This document shows, piece after piece, positions 6,897-13,136 of a stretch of 16,666 nt of DNA (positions are counted from its first letter, which is position 1; every line of letters starts with the position of its first letter). The notes below the pieces were generated by a model. It was given only the letters and a program-made list of their open reading frames with translations, had not been told where the DNA came from and did not search any database. The position numbers and the translations under genes are program-made. Origin of the DNA: an uncultured Prevotella sp. (GTDB lineage Bacteria; Bacteroidota; Bacteroidia; Bacteroidales; Bacteroidaceae). The DNA lies in contig CAAGSA010000111.1 of the NCBI GenBank assembly GCA_900772835.1, forward strand, positions 1 through 16,666, written 5' to 3'.

Positions 6897-6927
6897 CAAA
6901 TTTACTCTTTTTTTTCGTTCCGGCAAT
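6897..6927 (-). promoter_or_regulatory. Promoter of the YtxH / holin-like / hypothetical operon
   Basis: On the minus strand TAAATTTG (6904-6897) matches TAnnTTTG exactly; ATTG (6927-6924) lies 19 bases upstream as the -33 element. The leader to the ATG at 6855 is about 35 bases. Confidence 0.65.
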
Positions 6928-7015
6928 GTTTTGGGCGTTCTTTTTTGTTGTCTTTGTGGCAGTTTGGGGGTATTTAACAAACTTTATGTGGATTGTAGGC
7001 TCGGATTAGTACTAT

Positions 7016-7048
7016 TTTGTGTAATTTCGCACACAAATTATTACGTTG
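7016..7048 (+). promoter_or_regulatory. Possible promoter of the SPOR lipoprotein / ruvX / def operon
   Basis: TTTG at 7016-7019 is followed 22 bases later by TACGTTG (7042-7048), a -7 box one T short of TAnnTTTG but with the same following CA as other promoters here. Weak; an alternative is TAATTTCG at 7022-7029, which lacks a -33 element. Confidence 0.3.
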
Positions 7049-7082
7049 CACAATATATAAACAGTTACATATATATAAGAAT

Positions 7083-7562
7083 ATGAAGAAATCAATGATA
7101 ATCTGCGCCAGCCTGGCAATGGCTGTCGCATTCACAAGCTGCGGTTCATCAGAGAAAGCTTACCGCAAGATGTATGAAAAGGCTCAGGCTGAAGACAAGG
7201 CATCAGCTCCTACGGAAGAGGTGGCAGTAGTAACCCCGGTTGTGGAGAAGCCTGCAAACGAGACTGTAGTTGTGGACAATGCCGACAATGTGCCGGTGCG
7301 CCAGGGCAAATATTCGGTAATCAGCGGTTCTGGGCTGAAGGATTTCAGCGTGGTTGTCGGTTCATACTCCGTGCAGGCAAATGCCGAGGGCATGCAGCAG
7401 CAGCTTAAGAACAACGGTTACGATGCCCAGGTGGCATACGATGCGCAGACGCGTATGTACCGTGTGGTTGCCGCTACTTTCGCCACGAAGAGCGAGGCTG
7501 TGCAGAGCCGTACGCAGCTTAGAAACCAGTATCCTGACGCTTGGCTCCTTTACAACAACTAA
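7083..7562 (+). CDS. SPOR-domain lipoprotein
   Basis: 159 residues from the ATG at 7083; an in-frame TTG at 7017 would extend it through the leader and put 22 residues before the signal peptide, so it was rejected. A lysine pair starts a lipoprotein signal peptide, and AFTSC places the lipidated cysteine at residue 20. A low-complexity Ala/Glu/Val linker follows (about 40-75). The C-terminal 75 residues fit a SPOR (sporulation-related repeat) fold: FSVVVGSYSVQANAEG, QQLKNNGYDAQV and YRVVAATFATKSEAV. SPOR domains bind denuded septal peptidoglycan, so this is probably a periplasm-facing outer-membrane lipoprotein acting at division sites or in wall remodelling. Its stop is three bases before the ruvX start. 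Confidence 0.88.
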   Translation: MKKSMIICASLAMAVAFTSCGSSEKAYRKMYEKAQAEDKASAPTEEVAVVTPVVEKPANETVVVDNADNVPVRQGKYSVISGSGLKDFSVVVGSYSVQANAEGMQQQLKNNGYDAQVAYDAQTRMYRVVAATFATKSEAVQSRTQLRNQYPDAWLLYNN

Positions 7563-7565
7563 GGA

Positions 7566-7979
7566 GTGGGGCGTATTCTCTCGATAGACTACGGCAAAAA
7601 GCGCACGGGGCTTGCCGTGACTGATCCGTTGCAGATTATTGCGAACGGGCTTGCCACTGTGCCCACGGCGCAGCTGTATGACTGGCTTGTGGCGTATACC
7701 GCCAAGGAGCAGGTGGAACTCATTGTGGTGGGCGAGCCGCGCCAGACGAACGGTGAGCCGAGCGAGAACCTTGCGCGTGTGAAAGAATTCGTGGCGCGAT
7801 GGAAAAAGCGCCAGGACATCCCCGTGGTGTTCTACGACGAGCGGTTTACATCCGTGCTCGCGCATCAGGCTATGCTCGATGGCGGGTTGCGCAAGAAGGC
7901 GCGGCAGAACAAGGCTCTCGTCGACGAGATAAGCGCAACGATAATATTGCAAAGTTATTTGGAATCAAAAAGAAGATGA
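7566..7979 (+). CDS. ruvX: Putative pre-16S rRNA nuclease / Holliday junction resolvase YqgF
   Basis: 137 residues, the usual length for YqgF/RuvX. It starts with GTG at 7566; the following ILSIDYGKKRTGLAV is the classic N-terminal RNase H-fold motif with D8 as a catalytic acid, and no better start exists. Other family motifs are VVGEPRQTNGEPSE (about 58-71), YDERFTS (about 91-97) and KALVDEISA (about 119-127). The family trims the 5' end of 16S rRNA in E. coli; resolvase activity was proposed from fold similarity. The stop codon of the SPOR gene is in TAAGGAGTG, so the stop, a GGAG and the start are almost fused. It overlaps def by four bases (ATGA), implying coupled translation. Confidence 0.92.
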   Translation: MGRILSIDYGKKRTGLAVTDPLQIIANGLATVPTAQLYDWLVAYTAKEQVELIVVGEPRQTNGEPSENLARVKEFVARWKKRQDIPVVFYDERFTSVLAHQAMLDGGLRKKARQNKALVDEISATIILQSYLESKRR

Positions 7980-8536
7980 TATTACCTATTTATACTTACG
8001 GTCAGCCGGTACTCAGGAAGGAAGCTTCCGATATTCCTGCTGACTATCCCAATCTGAAGGAGCTTATAGCGAACATGTTCGAGACGATGGAAGAGGCGAA
8101 CGGTGTGGGGCTTGCCGCTCCGCAGATAGGACTATACATACGTGTTGTCGTTATCGACCTTGATGTGCTCTCGGAGGACTTCCCCGAATACAAGGGCTTT
8201 AAGAAGGGGTTTGTCAATCCCCACATCATCGAATACGACGATGCGAGCACCGAAAGTCTGGAGGAAGGCTGTCTCTCGCTGCCTGGAATCCAGGAGAAAG
8301 TGACACGCCCTACACGGATTCATGTGCAGTATCTCGACGAGGAACTGCAGCCGCACGACGAGTGGGTGGAAGGCTATCTCGCCCGTGTGATGCAGCATGA
8401 GTTTGACCATCTTGAGGGAAAGATGTTCATAGACCGCATCTCCCCTTTGCGCAAGCAGCTCATAAAGAACAAGCTCAAGGCTCTGCTTCAGGGGCGCTAC
8501 CGCTGTGCATACCGCACCAAGGCTGTGAGAAAATAA
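7976..8536 (+). CDS. def: Peptide deformylase
   Basis: 186 residues from the ATG at 7976, which overlaps the ruvX stop codon. An in-frame ATG at 7799 would add 59 residues inside ruvX and was rejected. The three deformylase motifs are intact: GVGLAAPQ at 43-50, EGCLS at 97-101 and QHEFDH at 140-145, giving metal ligands C99, H141 and H145 and catalytic E142. It removes the formyl group from nascent N-terminal Met in the cytoplasm and is normally essential. Length and the short C-terminal basic tail fit the Gram-negative-like Bacteroidota type. Last gene of the SPOR-ruvX-def operon. Confidence 0.95.
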   Translation: MILPIYTYGQPVLRKEASDIPADYPNLKELIANMFETMEEANGVGLAAPQIGLYIRVVVIDLDVLSEDFPEYKGFKKGFVNPHIIEYDDASTESLEEGCLSLPGIQEKVTRPTRIHVQYLDEELQPHDEWVEGYLARVMQHEFDHLEGKMFIDRISPLRKQLIKNKLKALLQGRYRCAYRTKAVRK

Positions 8537-8583
8537 AGTGGAATCCTTATGAAAGGAATGCTTTTATAAAAACTGATTAAATG

Positions 8584-8652
8584 TCAAGAATCCGGGAATT
8601 ACAGAAGATGCAGGCAGACAGGAATGCCAATCTATAATTCTCCGATTCTTGA
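8584..8652. repeat. 18-bp imperfect inverted repeat between def and the TPR gene
   Basis: The arm 8584-8601 is complementary to 8635-8652 at 16 of 18 positions, with a 33-base loop that can form a second small stem (GGCA 8613-8616 with TGCC 8625-8628). The right arm is followed by TTCTTTAT, so it may end def transcription, or be a structured leader for the TPR mRNA. A weaker 5-bp TCCTT/AAGGA hairpin with a short T run sits just before it (8544-8565). No TAnnTTTG promoter was found between def and the TPR gene. Confidence 0.6.
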
Positions 8653-8680
8653 TTCTTTATAACACATATTCCGTTTCCTT

Positions 8681-10684
8681 ATGCGAAAGACCGTTCTGTC
8701 AGGGTTATTGCTTATTGTGGCAATGCTTGCCCATGCCCAATACAATATCGACCGCCTTATCAGGGTGGGGCAGAATGCATTGTATTATGAGGACTATGTG
8801 CTGTCAATACAGTATTTCAGCCGTGCTATCAGTGCCAAGCCGTATCTTTACGAACCGTGGTTCGGGAGAGGAGAGGCAAAGTTCCGTCTCGACGACTATG
8901 AGGGAGCCGAGGCTGACTGCACGGAAGCAATACGTCTGAATCCCTACATTCCGGTGCTGTTTGAGCTGCGCGGACTTTGCCGCATACGTCAGAACAACTT
9001 CAAGGGAGCCATCGCCGACTACGACAAGACGATAGAATACGAGCCCGACAATAAGTCGCTGTGGTACAACCGTGTGCTATGCCGTATCGAAGACAAGGAC
9101 TATGGCATGGCGTCTGCCGACCTTGATTCGATGATGAACCGCTGGAGCAAATGGTCGCAGGCTTATGCACTGAAGGCAGAGCTGTGCCTTCAGCAGAAGG
9201 ACACGGTTGCCGGGGCAAAGTATATCGACAAGACACTGGAGCTGAACCCCTATGACGGTGACGCATGGGCAGTGCGCTCGATGATAAGTCTTGCCAATGC
9301 CAAATGGCGCGATGCCGACATGCAGCTGACAAAGGCGATACACTTTAAGCCGACAAATGCCAACTACTATGTGAACAGGGCTTTGGCACGCTTCAATATC
9401 AATAACCTTCGCGGGGCACTTGCCGACTACGACAAGGCTATAGTGCTGGAACCAACAAACTTCCTCGCACACTATAACCGTGGGCAGCTGCGTGTACAGG
9501 TGGGCGACGACAACCGTGCCGTGGAGGATTTCGATTTCATCGTTGCGCGCGAGCCGGGCAACGTGATGGCAATCTACAACCGTGCCATGCTGCGTGAGCG
9601 CATCGGCAACTTGCGCGGAGCATTGGCCGACTACACCACACTCATCTCACAGTTCCCCAATTTCTGGGTTGGATTGTACAACCGGGCGCGTATATACCGT
9701 CGTTTGGGAATGACACAGAAGGCAGAACTCGACGAGTTCCGTATAATGAAAGCCCAGATAGACAAGAGCAACGGCTATCAGCCGCGCTGGAGCAAGCAGA
9801 AGATAAAGAGCGTGAGAAAGCGCAGTGAGATTAACTTCGACAAGTATGACCAGCTTGCAGTGGACGACAACGCTAACGTAGGTATGCAGTACGAGAATGC
9901 CTATCGTGGCAAGGTGCAGAACCGTCGTGCCGATGTGGGGCTTATGCCGATGTTCCAGCTTTCGTATCTGCAGTATTCAAGCGGCGTGAAGTCGTATGTG
10001 GCAACAAACCACAGCATTGACGAGCTGAACAAGGAGATAGCAAAACGCCATACGCCACGAGGCGTTACACATCCGGCATTGCAGATTGCCTGCAGCACGA
10101 AGAAACTTTCGGAAAGCGAGTCCAAGCATTATTTTGATATGATAGACTCCCTTACCGTGGGCATAAAGCGGACAAAGAACCTTCAGCGCGACAAGTATCT
10201 GCTCATTGAGAGGGCTGTTGCCTACAGCGTGGTGCAGAACTATTATGACGCGGAGAACGATCTTTCGGCGTATCTCCAGATAGACAGCACCTCCACTGCC
10301 GCCTACTGGCAGAGGGCGGTGTGCCAGACGAATGTGGAAGACTATGACAAGCAGCAGGGCAATGTCCAGCAGTTCAAGGACTTGAGGGCACTTGGCGATT
10401 TCGACAAGGCGATAAGTCTTGATTCGAACAATGCTTACCTCTATTACAACCGTGGTGGCGTTTATGCCTCGCGCCAGGACTATGCCAAGGCTATTGCTGA
10501 CTATACGCGTGCCATAGAGCTTGACCCGCGCCTTGCCGAGGCGTATTACAACCGTGGACTGTGCCGCATCTACGGCAAGCAGACGGAGCAGGGAATAACC
10601 GACCTCGGGCGTGCTGGTGAGCTTGGACTTGTGGATGCTTACAGTGCAATAAAGAAATACCGTCCGAAGACAGACAAGAAGTAG
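8681..10684 (+). CDS. Exported tetratricopeptide-repeat protein
   Basis: 667 residues with an N-terminal signal peptide (RK, then hydrophobic LSGLLLIVAMLAHA; cleavage likely after A19). There are about nine to ten TPR units between residues 25 and 355, recognisable by repeated ADYDKAI / AxxxNRGxxRxxxG patterns and Pro at the unit ends. A charged, non-TPR insert occupies about 355-490 with a YENAYRGKVQNR segment. A second group of about three TPRs is at about 495-645 (IADYTRAIELDP, then AEAYYNRG). It probably acts in the periplasm or on the outer membrane as a protein-protein scaffold. It sits between def and thrS, an arrangement I recall from other Bacteroidales. Specific function unknown. 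Confidence 0.88.
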   Translation: MRKTVLSGLLLIVAMLAHAQYNIDRLIRVGQNALYYEDYVLSIQYFSRAISAKPYLYEPWFGRGEAKFRLDDYEGAEADCTEAIRLNPYIPVLFELRGLCRIRQNNFKGAIADYDKTIEYEPDNKSLWYNRVLCRIEDKDYGMASADLDSMMNRWSKWSQAYALKAELCLQQKDTVAGAKYIDKTLELNPYDGDAWAVRSMISLANAKWRDADMQLTKAIHFKPTNANYYVNRALARFNINNLRGALADYDKAIVLEPTNFLAHYNRGQLRVQVGDDNRAVEDFDFIVAREPGNVMAIYNRAMLRERIGNLRGALADYTTLISQFPNFWVGLYNRARIYRRLGMTQKAELDEFRIMKAQIDKSNGYQPRWSKQKIKSVRKRSEINFDKYDQLAVDDNANVGMQYENAYRGKVQNRRADVGLMPMFQLSYLQYSSGVKSYVATNHSIDELNKEIAKRHTPRGVTHPALQIACSTKKLSESESKHYFDMIDSLTVGIKRTKNLQRDKYLLIERAVAYSVVQNYYDAENDLSAYLQIDSTSTAAYWQRAVCQTNVEDYDKQQGNVQQFKDLRALGDFDKAISLDSNNAYLYYNRGGVYASRQDYAKAIADYTRAIELDPRLAEAYYNRGLCRIYGKQTEQGITDLGRAGELGLVDAYSAIKKYRPKTDKK

Positions 10685-10691
10685 CTGTTTT

Positions 10692-10741
10692 GCTTTATCC
10701 GGTGCCGTTCCTATTTATATAGGTCTGATGCCGGCATTTTT
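10692..10741 (+). terminator. Possible weak terminator after the TPR gene
   Basis: CCGG flanks a 5-bp CCTAT/ATAGG stem with a TTAT loop, and the palindromic TGCCGGCA is followed by TTTTT. The stems are short and interrupted, so this is a tentative call. The rest of 10742-10825 shows no gene. Confidence 0.3.
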
Positions 10742-10825
10742 ACTTGGTTCGATGCCGTTCTCAACGGATAGAATGCGCTCTTTTTGCGGTAAAATCCGGT
10801 AGAACCGAAATAATAATATGTATTA

Positions 10826-10857
10826 TTGTTGTTTTTGGAAAGAAAATACTAATTTTG
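10826..10857 (+). promoter_or_regulatory. Promoter of thrS
   Basis: TAATTTTG at 10850-10857 is an exact TAnnTTTG box and is followed by CACCC, as in the rlmD promoter. TTGTTG at 10826-10831 provides the -33 element. The roughly 50-base leader to the ATG at 10913 contains no T-box or other riboswitch that I can recognise. Confidence 0.65.
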
Positions 10858-10912
10858 CACCCGACAAACAATCGCGGGTATTCGTATCACTCGCTAAAAA
10901 CAAAGACATATT

Positions 10913-12865
10913 ATGATAAAAATCACATTTCCAGACGGATCTGTTCGTGAGTACGAACAGGGCGTGACTGGCTTGCAGATTGCAGAAAGCATCTCGCCTG
11001 CACTCGCCCGCAACGTATTGGCTTGCGGTGTGAACGGTGAGACAGTTGAATTGAACCGTCCTATCAATGAGGATGCAAACGTAACATTGTACAAGTGGGA
11101 AGACGAAGAAGGCAAGCACGCCTTCTGGCACACGTCGGCACACTTGTTGGCAGAGGCCCTTCAGGAGTTGTACCCTGGCATTCAGTTCGGATTCGGTCCG
11201 GCTGTCGATAACGGCTTCTTCTATGACGTTATGCCAAAAGACGGCGAAGTAATCAAGGAGGGCGACTTCGACAAGATAGAGAAGAAGATGAAGGAACTCG
11301 CTTCCAAGGATGAGGCTCTCGTGAGAAGAGAAGTGTCCAAGGCCGACGCCCTGAAGGAATTCAAAGCCGACGGTCAGGAGTACAAGTGCGAGCACATCGA
11401 CCAGGACCTTGAAGACGGAACAATCACCACCTACACACAGGGTAATTTTACCGACCTCTGCAAGGGTCCTCACCTCGTGAGCACAGGTGCCATCAAGGCA
11501 ATCAAGATAACAAGCGTGGCCGGTGCTTTCTGGCGCGGCGATGCAAAGCGCGAGCAGATGACTCGTATCTATGGTATAACATTCCCCAAGAAGAAGATGC
11601 TCGATGAGTATCTCGTGATGCTGGAGGAGGCAAAGAAGCGCGATCACCGCAAGATTGGCAAGGAGATGGAACTTTTTATGTTCTCAGAGCGTGTGGGCAA
11701 GGGTCTTCCTATCTGGTTGCCGAAGGGAACACAGCTTCGTCTGCGTCTGCAGGAGCTGCTGCGCAAGATGCTTGCGCCATACAACTATCAGGAAGTTATC
11801 TGTCCGGGTATCGGCGGCAAGAGCCTCTACGTTACATCCGGCCACTATGCCCACTACGGCAAGGACGCTTTCCAGCCTATCCACACGCCGGAGGAGGACG
11901 AGGAGTATATGCTGAAGCCGATGAACTGTCCGCACCACTGCGAGATATACGCCCGCAAGCCGCGCTCATACAAAGACCTTCCGCTCCGTATAGCAGAGTT
12001 CGGAACAGTGTTCCGCTACGAGAAGAGCGGTGAGTTGCACGGATTGACCCGTGTGCGCACCTTCACACAGGACGATGCCCACCTCTTCGTTCGTCGTGAC
12101 CAGGTGAAGCAGGAGTTCGAGAATATCATCGACATCATCCTGAAGGTGTTCTCCATTTTCGGTTTCAACAACTACGAGGCACAGATTTCGCTCCGCGATC
12201 CGAAGGACACCGAGAAGTATATCGGCAGCGATGAGATTTGGGAGGAGAGCCAGAGCGCCATCCGCGAGGCTTGCAAGGAGAAAGGCTTGCAGTGCCGCGA
12301 GGAGGAAGGTGAGGCTGCGTTCTATGGTCCAAAGCTCGATTTCATGGTGAAGGATGCAATCGGACGCCGCTGGCAGCTCGGCACAATTCAGGTTGACTAC
12401 AACCTGCCGCAGCGTTTCAAGCTGGAGTATACCGCTGAGGACAATTCCAAGCAGACCCCTGTGATGATCCACCGTGCGCCGTTCGGCTCTCTGGAGCGTT
12501 TCACAGCCGTTCTCATCGAGCACACCGCTGGCCACTTCCCATTGTGGCTCACACCTGACCAGGTGGCAATCCTGCCGATTTCGGAGAAGTATAACGAGTA
12601 TGCACAGCAGCTTGCCAAGTATTTCGACGGTATGGGTGTGCGTGCCAAGATCGACGACCGCAACGAGAAGATTGGCCGCAAGATTCGCGACAACGAGATG
12701 AAGCGCATTCCTTACATGCTCGTTGTGGGCGAGAAGGAGCAGGCAGACGGCACCGTGGCTGTGCGCAAGCAGGGCGGCGGCGACCAGGGCGTGATGAGCA
12801 AGGAAGACTTTGCAAAGAAAGTCAACGCCGAAGTTGCCGAGCAGCTCAAGGCAATCAACGAATAA
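10913..12865 (+). CDS. thrS: Threonine--tRNA ligase
   Basis: 650 residues, normal for bacterial ThrRS. In order: TGS domain (about 1-62), editing domain with the zinc-type HTSAH (H73, H77) and C183-x3-H187, then the class II catalytic core. Motif 2 is FRYE (367-370) with the following TRVRTFTQDDAH, and motif 3 is the HRAPFGSLERF segment (520-530). The catalytic zinc ligands C339, H390 and H520 are present. The C-terminal anticodon-binding domain runs from about 548. It charges tRNA-Thr and hydrolyses mischarged Ser-tRNA-Thr. The start ATG follows an A-rich leader. It has its own promoter and a terminator directly downstream; infC, rpmI and rplT, often found after thrS in this phylum, are not here. 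Confidence 0.97.
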   Translation: MIKITFPDGSVREYEQGVTGLQIAESISPALARNVLACGVNGETVELNRPINEDANVTLYKWEDEEGKHAFWHTSAHLLAEALQELYPGIQFGFGPAVDNGFFYDVMPKDGEVIKEGDFDKIEKKMKELASKDEALVRREVSKADALKEFKADGQEYKCEHIDQDLEDGTITTYTQGNFTDLCKGPHLVSTGAIKAIKITSVAGAFWRGDAKREQMTRIYGITFPKKKMLDEYLVMLEEAKKRDHRKIGKEMELFMFSERVGKGLPIWLPKGTQLRLRLQELLRKMLAPYNYQEVICPGIGGKSLYVTSGHYAHYGKDAFQPIHTPEEDEEYMLKPMNCPHHCEIYARKPRSYKDLPLRIAEFGTVFRYEKSGELHGLTRVRTFTQDDAHLFVRRDQVKQEFENIIDIILKVFSIFGFNNYEAQISLRDPKDTEKYIGSDEIWEESQSAIREACKEKGLQCREEEGEAAFYGPKLDFMVKDAIGRRWQLGTIQVDYNLPQRFKLEYTAEDNSKQTPVMIHRAPFGSLERFTAVLIEHTAGHFPLWLTPDQVAILPISEKYNEYAQQLAKYFDGMGVRAKIDDRNEKIGRKIRDNEMKRIPYMLVVGEKEQADGTVAVRKQGGGDQGVMSKEDFAKKVNAEVAEQLKAINE

Positions 12866-12887
12866 CATTCTTATAAGAAGCATAACA

Positions 12888-12923
12888 AAAGTGGTTCCGA
12901 TGTAATATCCGGAGCCACTTTTT
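12888..12923 (+). terminator. Rho-independent terminator after thrS
   Basis: A 12-bp stem (12888-12899 with 12910-12921, one G-U pair) with a 10-base loop ends in five T residues (12919-12923). It lies 23 bases after the thrS stop codon. Confidence 0.9.
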
Positions 12924-13071
12924 CTATTCCCACCTTTTCCCCATTCCGTATAGCATCCATAGTTGTTAGTTATCCGCTAATCCATACAGCTCTTCTTTTG
13001 GATAATAATTGAGAAAAAAGCAGTGTCGGTCCAGAGAATTGTATTGCTACACCTCTTTTTTTCCCGAATCA

Positions 13072-13103
13072 TTTGTTGGTTTCTGAAAAAATGTATAACT
13101 TTG
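13072..13103 (+). promoter_or_regulatory. Promoter of the pectinesterase gene
   Basis: TTTG at 13072-13075, a 20-base spacer and TAACTTTG at 13096-13103 match both elements exactly. The leader to the ATG at 13137 is about 27 bases and A-rich. The region from 12924 to 13071 shows no gene or clear operator. Confidence 0.8.
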
Positions 13104-13136
13104 TATTACTATCTGAAACTAATCTATAAAATAACA

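Noticed and set aside
7799..7975. Longer N-terminus for peptide deformylase
   Set aside because: It would overlap ruvX by 181 bases; the family begins with the MILPIYTYG-like strand at 7976.
10858..10912. T-box or other leader regulating thrS
   Set aside because: The leader is only about 50 bases, has no specifier stem or antiterminator, and T-boxes are not expected in this phylum.
10744..10950. 68-residue plus-strand frame overlapping the thrS start
   Set aside because: It spans the thrS promoter and start codon in another frame and shows no domain or initiation context.
13023..13136. Upstream start for the pectinesterase
   Set aside because: It precedes the promoter at 13072-13103 and would bury the signal peptide inside the protein.
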